Origin: Acinetobacter sp. Ver3
GTDB taxonomy: Bacteria > Pseudomonadota > Gammaproteobacteria > Pseudomonadales > Moraxellaceae
DNA length: 34,790 bases
Assembly (NCBI RefSeq): GCF_000632455.1
Contig: NZ_JFYL01000032.1
Coordinates: 1-34,790, forward strand
Direction of reading: 5' to 3'
In this document: piece after piece, positions 1 through 7,723 of the stretch
How the letters are laid out: every line of letters begins with the position of its first letter
Position numbering within the stretch: position 1 is the stretch's first letter
Translations under genes and position numbers: made by a program
The notes under the pieces: model-generated
The model's database searches: none
Told to the model about the DNA's origin: nothing
Seen by the model: only the letters and a program-made list of their open reading frames with translations

Positions 1-81
1 GCCTTCTTTTCTTGACTCAAGCATTAATGCAGTACGATCTTCAAAGTTAAGATGATGGTATGACAATTTTATATACTCCAT
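1..81 (-). CDS. IS30-family transposase, N-terminal 27 codons only
   Basis: Read on the minus strand from the ATG at 81, the frame stays open to the window edge and begins MEYIKLSYHHLNFEDRTAL. The 'YHHL-x-x-E/D-x-R-x-A' opening is typical of the N-terminal helix-turn-helix of IS30-family DDE transposases. The rest, including the catalytic residues, lies outside the window, so intactness cannot be judged. It is transcribed away from the rest of the window. The family call rests on the N-terminal motif plus the adjoining IS end; the exact element (possibly ISAba125 or a relative) is from memory. Confidence 0.7.
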   Translation of the reverse strand, partial: MEYIKLSYHHLNFEDRTALMLESRKEG

Positions 82-135
82 AAACCCTTTAAATTAATTA
101 GGTGGTTTATGTCGCACTTCAAGTTTTACTCTGCC
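1..135 (-). mobile_element. End of an IS30-family insertion sequence
   Basis: The partial transposase is preceded, on the outer side, by a segment at about 101-131 whose minus strand contains AACTTGAAGTGCGACATAAA. I recall this as resembling the terminal inverted repeat of ISAba125-like elements. The outer boundary near 130-135 is an estimate. Only one end is visible, so neither the second inverted repeat nor a target duplication can be seen. Confidence 0.5.
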
Positions 136-232
136 TTCATTTAAAATAAGAATAAACACAAAAAAAGGATTCGTTATTATTTAATTTCCACTGAATACTC
201 ATAAATTACTTCAAATTGAAAATATTAATTCA

Positions 233-2251
233 TCACCTAAAACCAACTTCAAATAAAAATGAACTGACCAAAGCTGAATGAAATGCGCTCAGTTTCTTAT
301 TTGCAAAAATGCTATGCCCACCATCAACTTGCTCATAAAAATATACATTTGGAATATTCATAGATTTCATTTTAGCCGCCATTTTTCTGGCATGTGTAGG
401 CGTAACTCGATCATCGGTAGTTGTTGTGTAAAATAGCACAGCGGGTAATTTAGCTGTACTTACAAAATATTCGTCCAACAAATGATAAGGTGAGATGTTT
501 TTTAAATATTTTGCATCTTGGCTATCTAAAGGATCTCCGTATTCGGCAATCCACGAATAACCTGCTCCTATTTGTGTAAATCTCAGCATATCGAGTAGAG
601 GAACCTCACAAACAATTGCACTGAATAAATCTGGGTATTGCATCAGCATATTCCCCATTAATAATCCACCATTACTACCACCGATAGCAGCTAGCTTTTC
701 TTTTATTGTCACGCCTCGATCTATAAGGTGTTGTGCAACTGCAGAAAAATCCTCATATGACTTATGTCGATTATGTTTTAATGCTTGTTGATGCCAATCA
801 GGGCCATACTCATTTCCCCCTCTAATATTAGCTATAACATATACAACACCTTTAGATATTAACGATTCAATTTCTTTTTCCAAAAACCTAGGTGTAAGTG
901 AAACTTCAAAACCTCCATATCCCTCAATCAAAACTGGTAAGTGATTCAACTGAGATTGTTCTAAAGAAATTTGAAAATATGGAACTTTGGTACCATCTTT
1001 TGAAAATGCAAAATGTTGCTCAACTCGATAGTGTGATTGATCAATTGAATGAGCCTTAGACTTCAATTTTTGTTTTTTCATTGATTCAAGTTCGACCAAA
1101 TATTGTGTCGGTGGATTTATAAAACTCTGAATCGATATCAATACATCGTTATTTAAATTTTCGACTGAATCTATGGTTATTTGCGAATATGCCTCGTCTG
1201 GATAGATTGCGTCGACTAATTTTATCCCTGATTGAATATCATACACTTCCAGATAATTGGACACATCTTTCATGATGTCTAAAATCAGGAAATCCTGAGT
1301 GAACGTATAATTATTTAGAATTTTACAAGTAGAAGACTTGAAAATCACATCAAACTCACGATCTCCATTTTTAAATGCATCAAAATCTATGCACATTAAA
1401 CTACCCGCTAGATAATCAGCCGAAATATCCCAATGGGATTTCAACTCAATCAACATTAAGTTACGGTAGAAAGAAACACGCGCATCTTTGGGCACATTTA
1501 ATTTAAATTGCTCTTCACCGACAAAATACTCACTCTCATAAAAGTTTATGATTCGAGTAAAGACATGTCTTTTATAACCCTTACAATGATCTAGAAATGC
1601 AAATGCCGACAAATCCTGATCAAAAACTTCAAATACAGTCTTTGCTTCATTTAACGGTGTATCTCTTTTCCATCTCTTAACGATTTTTGGATAACCAGAT
1701 AAAGTTAAACTGCCGTCTCCGAAGTCTGTCATCACATATATTTCATCTTGGCTAATCCAGCGAACTTGTGTTTTAGCAGATTCAATAAAAAATCCACCAT
1801 CAACAAAGTTTCTTTCAGTAAGATTAAATTCTCGAATTTGAACTGAATCAGCTCCATTTTCTGATAGGTACACGAGACAATACTGATCATCAATCTCTAG
1901 CCTTTCGACGCCACCAAAAAACCACTTCACGTCCTCATCGGCACTTAACTGATCGAAATCAATCAACGTTTCCCATTGAATATCCTCCTTCTGATAGTTT
2001 TCTAATAATGCTCTACGCCAAACTCCTAGTACATTAATGTGGTCTTGCCAAAAGTTATAAACATAAGCGCCAATTTTAGAAATGTATGGAAGTGCTTGTG
2101 CTTCAAATAAAACTTTCTCCAAACCAACATATGTCTCTTTAAAAAATTGATTTTGAGTTAATTTTTCTGATGTTAATGTGTTTTCTTTCTGTACCCAATC
2201 CAATGATTTTTTGCTGTTTATCTCTTCAAGATATAAAAATTGATCAGTCAT
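233..2251 (-). CDS. Prolyl oligopeptidase family serine peptidase (S9A)
   Basis: A 672-residue protein, about the usual length for prolyl oligopeptidases. These enzymes cleave short peptides after proline or basic residues, with a beta-propeller gating an alpha/beta-hydrolase domain. The C-terminal third carries the catalytic triad: Ser526 in GGSNGG, Asp613 in TDDRVTP and His646 in DGGHS, with the family-typical RGGNEYG just before the nucleophile elbow. The N-terminal part has the propeller-like, less conserved character expected. No signal peptide is seen, so it is probably cytoplasmic. The gene is A/T-rich (18 of 60 G+C in 1261-1320) and sits beside an IS end, so it may be accessory. The ribosome site before the ATG is weak. 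Substrate, and whether it is a true prolyl endopeptidase or an oligopeptidase-B-like enzyme, cannot be told. Confidence 0.9.
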   Translation of the reverse strand: MTDQFLYLEEINSKKSLDWVQKENTLTSEKLTQNQFFKETYVGLEKVLFEAQALPYISKIGAYVYNFWQDHINVLGVWRRALLENYQKEDIQWETLIDFDQLSADEDVKWFFGGVERLEIDDQYCLVYLSENGADSVQIREFNLTERNFVDGGFFIESAKTQVRWISQDEIYVMTDFGDGSLTLSGYPKIVKRWKRDTPLNEAKTVFEVFDQDLSAFAFLDHCKGYKRHVFTRIINFYESEYFVGEEQFKLNVPKDARVSFYRNLMLIELKSHWDISADYLAGSLMCIDFDAFKNGDREFDVIFKSSTCKILNNYTFTQDFLILDIMKDVSNYLEVYDIQSGIKLVDAIYPDEAYSQITIDSVENLNNDVLISIQSFINPPTQYLVELESMKKQKLKSKAHSIDQSHYRVEQHFAFSKDGTKVPYFQISLEQSQLNHLPVLIEGYGGFEVSLTPRFLEKEIESLISKGVVYVIANIRGGNEYGPDWHQQALKHNRHKSYEDFSAVAQHLIDRGVTIKEKLAAIGGSNGGLLMGNMLMQYPDLFSAIVCEVPLLDMLRFTQIGAGYSWIAEYGDPLDSQDAKYLKNISPYHLLDEYFVSTAKLPAVLFYTTTTDDRVTPTHARKMAAKMKSMNIPNVYFYEQVDGGHSIFANKKLSAFHSALVSSFLFEVGFR

Positions 2252-2370
2252 TATGTTCTTATCTAAGCAAATTATTTAGACATCACTGTATTTAGAATAA
2301 TTGTAATGATCTAGCAGACTGTCATTGAATATATGTAATGCAGAAAATTTTCGTATTTCAACTCATTGAC

Positions 2371-2399
2371 TTGAAATTTAGGTTCAAAACACATAGAAT
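2371..2399 (+). promoter_or_regulatory. Probable sigma-70 promoter of rpsF-rpsR-rplI
   Basis: A -35-like TTGAAA at 2371-2376 is followed after 17 bases by TAGAAT at 2394-2399, about 100 bases before the rpsF start. This leaves room for the structured leader. An overlapping TTGACT at 2366-2371 has too long a spacer for the same -10. Confidence 0.5.
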
Positions 2400-2440
2400 C
2401 CAACCTTCGCAAATTTTGCGACACACTGTTTGTTTACATT

Positions 2441-2501
2441 CAGCTGTGACTCCTTGCTTCTAACAAATGCGTTAGGGGCTGCATAAAACCGTAAGGAGCT
2501 G
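2441..2501 (+). promoter_or_regulatory. rpsF leader resembling the S6:S18 autoregulatory element
   Basis: A stem forms between 2456-2464 (GCTTCTAAC) and 2471-2479 (GTTAGGGGC), nine pairs including two G-U, closing a six-base loop. Directly stacked below, CTCCTT (2450-2455) pairs with AAGGAG (2493-2498), the rpsF ribosome site. On the 3' side the two stems are separated by an unpaired stretch, 2480-2492, that carries CCG at 2489-2491. A bulged CCG next to a stem is the hallmark of the mRNA element bound by the S6:S18 complex in many bacteria. CAGCT (2441-2445) can alternatively pair with AGCTG (2497-2501). The expected effect is repression of translation by excess S6:S18. Confidence 0.65.
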
Positions 2502-2504
2502 ACA

Positions 2505-2891
2505 ATGCGTCACTACGAAATCGTAATTCTGGTACATCCAGACCAAAGCGATCAAGTGGTAGGTATGGTAGAACGCTATATCTCTCACATTAAAGATGCT
2601 GAAGGTCAAATTCACCGTCTTGAAGATTGGGGCCGTCGCCAATTGGCTTACCCAATTAACAAAATTCACAAAGCGCACTACATTTTAATGAACGTTGAAT
2701 GTAACCAAACTACGCTTAATGAATTAGAAGAATTATTCCGTTACAACGATGCTATTCTTCGTAACGTTATTATTCGTCGTGAAAACGCAATCACTGAAGA
2801 GTCTTTATTGGCTAAGAGTGCTGAAGAAAAACGTGCGCGTAAAGCTCAACGTGAAGAAGCACAACAAGCTCAAGACTCTGCTGAAGCATAA
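2505..2891 (+). CDS. rpsF: 30S ribosomal protein S6
   Basis: A 128-residue S6 protein, which binds S18 on the platform of the small subunit. The N-terminus [18 protein letters not shown] and the central segment [12 protein letters not shown] are characteristic. The C-terminal tail is rich in Glu, Lys, Ala and Gln, as in other gammaproteobacteria. The start is fixed by AAGGAG six bases upstream, which is itself part of the leader hairpin. It is the first gene of rpsF-rpsR-rplI; rpsR starts 11 bases after the stop. Unlike in E. coli, no priB lies between rpsF and rpsR. Confidence 0.97.
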   Translation: MRHYEIVILVHPDQSDQVVGMVERYISHIKDAEGQIHRLEDWGRRQLAYPINKIHKAHYILMNVECNQTTLNELEELFRYNDAILRNVIIRRENAITEESLLAKSAEEKRARKAQREEAQQAQDSAEA

Positions 2892-2902
2892 GGAGAACAT
2901 CA

Positions 2903-3130
2903 ATGGCACGTTTCTACCGTCGTCGTAAGTTCTGCCGCTTTACAGCTGAGAACGTTACATATATCGACTATAAAGATATCGATACTTTAAAACAGTACAT
3001 CACTGAAAACGGCAAGATTGTTCCTAGCCGTATTACAGGTACTAAAGCTCGTTACCAACGTCAATTAGCTCTTGCTATCAAACAAGCTCGCTACTTAGCG
3101 TTGATTCCTTACACTGACAATCATAAGTGA
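2903..3130 (+). CDS. rpsR: 30S ribosomal protein S18
   Basis: A 75-residue S18, the usual size, a small basic protein that heterodimerises with S6. The [13 protein letters not shown] opening and the [15 protein letters not shown] helix are diagnostic. A strong AAGGAG overlaps the end of rpsF, giving tight co-translation. It is the second cistron of the S6-S18-L9 operon and, with S6, the probable effector of the leader element upstream of rpsF. Confidence 0.97.
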   Translation: MARFYRRRKFCRFTAENVTYIDYKDIDTLKQYITENGKIVPSRITGTKARYQRQLALAIKQARYLALIPYTDNHK

Positions 3131-3139
3131 GGTTGAGCT

Positions 3140-3586
3140 GTGGATATTATCTTATTACAACGCATTAAGAACCTTGGTAAATTAGGTGATAAAGTTTCAG
3201 TTAAAGCTGGTTACGGCCGCAACTACTTAATCCCTCAAGGTAAAGCAGTTGCTGCTACTGAAGCTAACACTGCTGCATTCGAAGCTCGTCGTGCTGAACT
3301 TGAGAAGCAAGAAGCTGAAGTATTAGCTGCTGCTCAAGCACGTGCTGACCAATTGAACGAAGTAAATATCGTAATCACTGCAAAAGCTGGTGACGAAGGT
3401 AAACTATTTGGTTCTATCGGTACTCGTGACATCGCTGACGCGTTGACAAATGCTGGTCTTGAAGTTGACCGTGCTGAAGTTCGTTTACCGAACGGTGCAC
3501 TTCGTCACACTGGCGAATTCAACATCGCAATCCAATTGCACCATGATGTTGTTGCTGAAGTTCTCGTTACAATCGTATCTGAGTAA
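3140..3586 (+). CDS. rplI: 50S ribosomal protein L9
   Basis: A 148-residue L9, which binds 23S rRNA with its N-terminal domain and reaches out with a long helix to a C-terminal domain. The [36 protein letters not shown] start is the L9 signature. The Ala/Glu-rich middle (about 45-75) is the connecting helix. The start codon is GTG, nine bases after the rpsR stop, with a GAGG ribosome site. A strong terminator follows. Confidence 0.97.
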   Translation: MDIILLQRIKNLGKLGDKVSVKAGYGRNYLIPQGKAVAATEANTAAFEARRAELEKQEAEVLAAAQARADQLNEVNIVITAKAGDEGKLFGSIGTRDIADALTNAGLEVDRAEVRLPNGALRHTGEFNIAIQLHHDVVAEVLVTIVSE

Positions 3587-3602
3587 TTTTATGCAAAGAA
3601 AG

Positions 3603-3631
3603 AGAGCATGCATCTGCATGCTCTTTTTTTA
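3603..3631 (+). terminator. Intrinsic terminator of the rpsF-rpsR-rplI operon
   Basis: AGAGCATGCA (3603-3612) pairs perfectly with TGCATGCTCT (3615-3624) and is followed by a run of seven T. Confidence 0.9.
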
Positions 3632-3789
3632 TCCCTAATAATTATAAAATTTGATTTAGCAAGCTGAAATTTGGACTTAGTTTTTCATTTGTTATCGATA
3701 TTATTTGTTGCACTGTCTTGCTTATGCATTTTGCATTAAGATAAGTCTCCCCTTTTCATTTTCGTAATTATTGTAAATCAAGGTTTTAT

Positions 3790-5235
3790 ATGTCTCAGGC
3801 GACTGCCAAAAAAAATACGAATAACACTGAGTTAGATTTGCTAAAGAGTGAATCTTCAGCACTCAAAGAGTTTCGTACGCCTCCGCACAATCTTGCTATT
3901 GAACAGGCTGTTCTTGCCGCACTCATGACAGTAGCTGAGTCATTCGAACAAGTCAGCGATATATTAACCGAGAATGATTTTTACGCGACTCGACATAAAT
4001 ATATTTTTAGAGCGATCGAAAAACTCTCTAAAGAAAGTTCACCTTATGATGCCGTATTGGTCAATGATTGGTTAATCAAACAGAACCTGCTTGATGCAAT
4101 TGGTGGTGAAGAATATTTAATGCAATTGATGGCGGATTCTCCATCAAGCTTTTATAACCTTGAAACTTATGCCAATAAAATACGTGAATTTGCAACTTTG
4201 AGAAATATGATTAAAGTTGGTAATGAAATTCTACAAAATGCGTATGACACTAAAGGTCGAGAAGTCAGTGAAATTTTAGATTTAGCTGAGACCAGTATCT
4301 TTTCTTTGGCTGAACAACACAATAACAATGCAAAAGCTCAAGGACCAAAAGCAATTAATACCGTTGTCGCAGATGTATTCGATAAACTCAACGAATTATC
4401 ACAACTTGATGGAAATATTACAGGTCTGACCACAGGGTTTGTAGAACTTGATAATAAAACATCAGGTATGCAAGCTGGAGATATGATCGTCGTTGCTGCC
4501 CGTCCTTCAATGGGTAAAACAACTTTCGCAATGAATCTAGTCGAAAGTGTGCTATTCAATTGCAACCTTCCTGCTCTCGTATTCTCCATGGAAATGCCTG
4601 CTGACTCTATTGCCATGCGTTTAATTTCCTCGTTTGGTAAAGTGCATCAAGGACATTTACGATCTGGCAAATTAGATGGAGAAGAATGGAACAAGGTCAC
4701 GGGAACTATTCTTCAACTGCAAGAGAAGCATCTCTATATTGATGATTCTTCTGCCCTCCCACCGACTGAAATGCGCGCACGTGCAAGACGTATCGCCAAA
4801 CAACACGGTGGTAAACTCGGTTGCATCATGGTCGATTACCTGCAGTTAATGAAAGTACCAGGTATGGGTGATAACCGTGTGGGTGAAATTGGTGAAATTT
4901 CTCGAAGCTTGAAAGCATTGGCGAAAGAGATGCATTGCCCAGTGATTGCACTTTCGCAGCTTAACCGCTCACTCGAAAACCGTCCAAATAAACGTCCTGT
5001 AATGTCAGACTTACGTGAATCTGGAGCAATTGAGCAGGATGCCGATTTGATCATGTTCATTTATCGTGATGAGGTATATAACAAAGAGTCTAAAGAAGCC
5101 GGAACTGCCGAAATTATTATCGGTAAACAACGTAATGGTCCAATTGGTACCGTTCGACTCGCTTTTGAAGGTCAATATACGCGTTTTAGTAACTTGTCAC
5201 CTGAATATTACGCACAGAACCAAGAAGAAGAGTAA
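3790..5235 (+). CDS. dnaB: Replicative DNA helicase DnaB
   Basis: A 481-residue hexameric helicase that unwinds the fork 5' to 3' and recruits primase. The N-terminal domain (about 35-140, from PPHNLAIEQAVLAALM) and the RecA-like C-terminal domain are both present. Walker A is ARPSMGKTT (about 236-245), followed by FSMEMP and the Walker B strand ending in DYLQL. SQLNRSLENR and SDLRESGAIEQDAD are the usual C-terminal motifs. No intein interrupts the P-loop or later motifs. The spacer of about 200 bases after rplI contains a terminator, so dnaB probably has its own promoter, which I could not define. alr follows 111 bases later. Confidence 0.97.
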   Translation: MSQATAKKNTNNTELDLLKSESSALKEFRTPPHNLAIEQAVLAALMTVAESFEQVSDILTENDFYATRHKYIFRAIEKLSKESSPYDAVLVNDWLIKQNLLDAIGGEEYLMQLMADSPSSFYNLETYANKIREFATLRNMIKVGNEILQNAYDTKGREVSEILDLAETSIFSLAEQHNNNAKAQGPKAINTVVADVFDKLNELSQLDGNITGLTTGFVELDNKTSGMQAGDMIVVAARPSMGKTTFAMNLVESVLFNCNLPALVFSMEMPADSIAMRLISSFGKVHQGHLRSGKLDGEEWNKVTGTILQLQEKHLYIDDSSALPPTEMRARARRIAKQHGGKLGCIMVDYLQLMKVPGMGDNRVGEIGEISRSLKALAKEMHCPVIALSQLNRSLENRPNKRPVMSDLRESGAIEQDADLIMFIYRDEVYNKESKEAGTAEIIIGKQRNGPIGTVRLAFEGQYTRFSNLSPEYYAQNQEEE

Positions 5236-5244
5236 TTTTGCTTT

Positions 5245-5278
5245 GATCAATTCTTAGTTAAGAACGCACGAATTGATC
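5245..5278. repeat. Two overlapping inverted repeats between dnaB and alr
   Basis: GATCAATTC (5245-5253) can pair with GAATTGATC (5270-5278). An inner palindrome, TTCTTAGTTAAGAA (5251-5264), overlaps the left arm, so the two hairpins exclude each other. No T-run follows, so this is not a standard terminator. Confidence 0.5.
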
Positions 5279-5346
5279 TGACCTCAATTATCTTTTTTCA
5301 GTTTAAAAGAATTAACCTTTCCACATGCCTCTAGGAGTAAATTAGA

Positions 5347-6417
5347 GTGCGCCAAGCAACGGTTTGTATTGACACACACGCATTGCAATACAATTTAAAT
5401 CGCGTGAAACAACTTGCACCAAACTCTAAAGTTGTAAGTATGGTTAAGGCAAATGCTTATGGTCATGGAGTCTCAGATTGCTTAGCCGCATTGAGCCAGT
5501 CTGATGCTTTTGGCGTTGCATGTTTAGAAGAAGCACTTGAAATACGTGAATTAGGTTTTAAACAACCTATCACATTAATTGAAGGTGTTTTTTCTGAAGA
5601 TGAAATGCAAATTGCGATTGACCAACATATTGAAGTAATCGTTCATCATCATCAACAACTGCAGTGGTTGTTGCAAGTTAAAGATGCTTATATCGCCCGA
5701 AATCTAAAAGTATGGGTTAAACTAAATAGCGGAATGAACCGCTTAGGCTTCAAAATTGATGTAATCAAATCGATTATTCATCAATTAAAAAATGAAGGTT
5801 TTACCTGTGTACTTGCAATGCATTTTGCTAATGCAGATGTTGATCACCCTTTAAATGAACAACAAATATCTCAATTTCTTGAAGTAAAACAAGATTGTGC
5901 ACCAATTTTAGCTTCGTGTTGTAATTCAGCAGCAATTTATAAATACCCTGAATTGCATTTTGACTATGTTCGTCCTGGTATTATGCTGTACGGCGCAACG
6001 CCATTTGCAGATCGTGACGTCCACGCTCTAGATTTAAAACCTGTTATGACATTCAGTGCTGAGATTATTGCACTTAACGCCATTCAATCAGGTGAAGCTG
6101 TAGGTTATGGCTCAACCTTTGTTGCACAGCGACCTATGCAATTAGCAATTGTCTCGATCGGATATGGTGATGGGTATCCAAGAGCTTTTATTCGTGAAAA
6201 TACGGTTTCACTAGATGGTCAATTGACCCCAGTGATCGGTCGGGTTGCCATGGATATGATTGCCATAGATGTCACTAATCTCAACACAAAAATTGGTGAT
6301 CTAGTAGAATTATGGGGTAAACATCGTTTAGTGGATGATGTTGCTGAAGCGAATGGTACGATTGGTTATGAGTTGTTATGTCGATTAAGCCAACGTCCGA
6401 AGCGTCTCAAAATGTAA
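5347..6417 (+). CDS. alr: Alanine racemase
   Basis: A 356-residue PLP enzyme that interconverts L- and D-alanine for peptidoglycan. Lys34 in VKANAYGHG is the Schiff-base lysine and Tyr254 in GYGSTF is the opposing catalytic base. The C-terminal GRVAMDMIAID segment is also typical. The start is GTG, with AGGAG at 5333-5337 nine bases upstream. Whether it is the biosynthetic Alr or the catabolic DadX type cannot be told from sequence; with no dadA nearby, the biosynthetic role is more likely. It converges on the BLUF gene. Confidence 0.95.
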   Translation: MRQATVCIDTHALQYNLNRVKQLAPNSKVVSMVKANAYGHGVSDCLAALSQSDAFGVACLEEALEIRELGFKQPITLIEGVFSEDEMQIAIDQHIEVIVHHHQQLQWLLQVKDAYIARNLKVWVKLNSGMNRLGFKIDVIKSIIHQLKNEGFTCVLAMHFANADVDHPLNEQQISQFLEVKQDCAPILASCCNSAAIYKYPELHFDYVRPGIMLYGATPFADRDVHALDLKPVMTFSAEIIALNAIQSGEAVGYGSTFVAQRPMQLAIVSIGYGDGYPRAFIRENTVSLDGQLTPVIGRVAMDMIAIDVTNLNTKIGDLVELWGKHRLVDDVAEANGTIGYELLCRLSQRPKRLKM

Positions 6418-6431
6418 TGAGCGAATTAAAT

Positions 6432-6459
6432 CAACGTAATGCTAAACAGCATTACGTTG
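6432..6459. terminator. Inverted repeat between convergent alr and BLUF genes
   Basis: CAACGTAATGCT (6432-6443) and AGCATTACGTTG (6448-6459) form a perfect 12-base-pair stem with a four-base loop. The stop codon of the BLUF gene lies inside it. No T-run follows on either strand, so termination may be weak or factor-assisted; the position between converging genes suggests a bidirectional role. Confidence 0.5.
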
Positions 6460-6885
6460 TAGTTCATTAAAATCCGTATCCTGAGCGCGTGTCAAAAATC
6501 GAATTAAATAATCAGCTTGATCTTGAGTAAACTGTGTTGGCGTAAATTGACTAAATCCCATATCTATTAAAGCCTGCTTCACTGGACTTTGTCGTCCTAC
6601 AAACTTCATAGACCATTCTTGAAATTGTTTTTTTTCAATATTTTTTCGCTGAAATAGGCGAATTTGATGATGGCGATTATCCTTGTGAAGCTTTTGCAAC
6701 AATATATCTAGTGTGGCTTGATCACCCTCTAGACATTGAAAATAGTGCCCATCTGCATAATAAAGTGCTCCAGAAATTTGATGCTCAAAATTGAAATGAC
6801 GGGCTTCAGTTAAGATTTCACGAACATCAATCAATAACCGACTTGCATCTGCAGTCGACACACTCGCATAACTGAACTGTTGCAT
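6442..6885 (-). CDS. BLUF-domain blue-light sensor
   Basis: A 147-residue protein made of one BLUF domain (about 1-95) and a short helical C-terminal part. The flavin-site residues are in place: Tyr6, Asn32 and Gln50 in YFQCLEG, with Trp91 in EWSMKF. BLUF domains bind FAD and rewire a hydrogen bond to Gln on blue-light absorption. There is no attached EAL or other output domain, so it probably signals by protein contact, as the short Acinetobacter BlsA-type proteins do. It lies 78 bases downstream of the Anbu gene on the same strand, but a promoter and the AGGGGA ribosome site in that gap point to separate transcription. Confidence 0.93.
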   Translation of the reverse strand: MQQFSYASVSTADASRLLIDVREILTEARHFNFEHQISGALYYADGHYFQCLEGDQATLDILLQKLHKDNRHHQIRLFQRKNIEKKQFQEWSMKFVGRQSPVKQALIDMGFSQFTPTQFTQDQADYLIRFLTRAQDTDFNELQRNAV

Positions 6886-6899
6886 TGCTTCCCCTAATT

Positions 6900-6929
6900 T
6901 TTATAGTAATGATTTAATATTCAATGCAA
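6900..6929 (-). promoter_or_regulatory. Possible promoter of the BLUF gene
   Basis: On the minus strand, TTGCAT (6929-6924) is followed after 18 bases by TATAAA (6905-6900), about 15 bases before the start codon. No hairpin separates this from the Anbu gene upstream, so readthrough from that operon is also possible. Confidence 0.4.
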
Positions 6930-6963
6930 CTCAATTTAATCTAAACTCAATCATAAAGCAAAA

Positions 6964-7698
6964 TTATTGCCAATAGTCTTCTGTTGGCCGTGGCAAACCG
7001 TTTAATCCTTGACGCAAAGTATCTGACCAAAGTTTACTAATAGATGAGAAATATGGATCATCATCATGAATACGTTTAGACAATGGAATTGCAAAACTAT
7101 CTTTTTTATAAATACATGCATCTAGTGGTAAGCCCACAGAAACATTAGATCTAAGGGTTGAATCAAATGAAATTAAACCGCATCTTAATGCTTCATCTAA
7201 CTCAGTATTGTAATTTAATGCACGATCTAAAATTGGTTTACCATATTTACTTTCCCCAATCTGAAAAAAGGGCGTATCTGATGTCGCATTGATAAAATTA
7301 CCCTGAGGATAAATATTATATAACTGAATATCCTCCCCTTGAATTTGACCAGAAAGTAAAATCGTACAGTGATAATTACTTTGCTCTAGTTGATCAGTAG
7401 TCACATCCATAATGACACGCTTTAAAGTATGACCAACCAATTCAGCCATCTCGAACATGCTATTCACACTATACAAATTAGGTTCGTGTTTTAAATCTAG
7501 CTGATTCTGTAAATGTCCTATAACGGCTTGTGTCGTCGCCAAATTACCCGCAGTTTGTATACTGATAAAACGCTCACCCTCAACACCGAAAAGATAGAGT
7601 TTACGAAATACAGAGATATGATCTACACCTGCATTTGTTCGCGTGTCACTGATACAAATTAAGCCATCACGTAAACGCATAGCACAACAATAGGTCAT
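6964..7698 (-). CDS. Anbu, proteasome-type bacterial peptidase
   Basis: A 244-residue Ntn-hydrolase of the 20S proteasome/HslV superfamily. After loss of Met1 the new N-terminus is Thr in MTYCCAMRL. With that Thr as 1, Asp17 (SDTRTNAG) and Lys32 (FRKL) sit where HslV has its Asp17 and Lys33. SDTRTNAGVDHIS is the characteristic Anbu stretch. It is the last gene of ATP-grasp, alpha-E, transglutaminase, Anbu, a gene set repeatedly found together in proteobacteria and cyanobacteria. Known Anbu proteins form open ring or helical assemblies, and their substrates are unclear. It is not HslV: there is no HslU ATPase beside it and the length is greater. Confidence 0.92.
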   Translation of the reverse strand: MTYCCAMRLRDGLICISDTRTNAGVDHISVFRKLYLFGVEGERFISIQTAGNLATTQAVIGHLQNQLDLKHEPNLYSVNSMFEMAELVGHTLKRVIMDVTTDQLEQSNYHCTILLSGQIQGEDIQLYNIYPQGNFINATSDTPFFQIGESKYGKPILDRALNYNTELDEALRCGLISFDSTLRSNVSVGLPLDACIYKKDSFAIPLSKRIHDDDPYFSSISKLWSDTLRQGLNGLPRPTEDYWQ

Positions 7699-7723
7699 TG
7701 AAATCTCTCTTCTAAATTTTGTT

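Noticed and set aside
2366..2399. TTGACT as the -35 of the rpsF promoter
   Set aside because: The spacer to TAGAAT would be 22 bases; the overlapping TTGAAA gives 17.
2472..2678. Minus-strand frame over the rpsF start
   Set aside because: Antisense shadow of rpsF and its leader; no family resemblance.
3790..5235. Intein in dnaB, a common intein host
   Set aside because: The protein is of normal length and motifs are uninterrupted.
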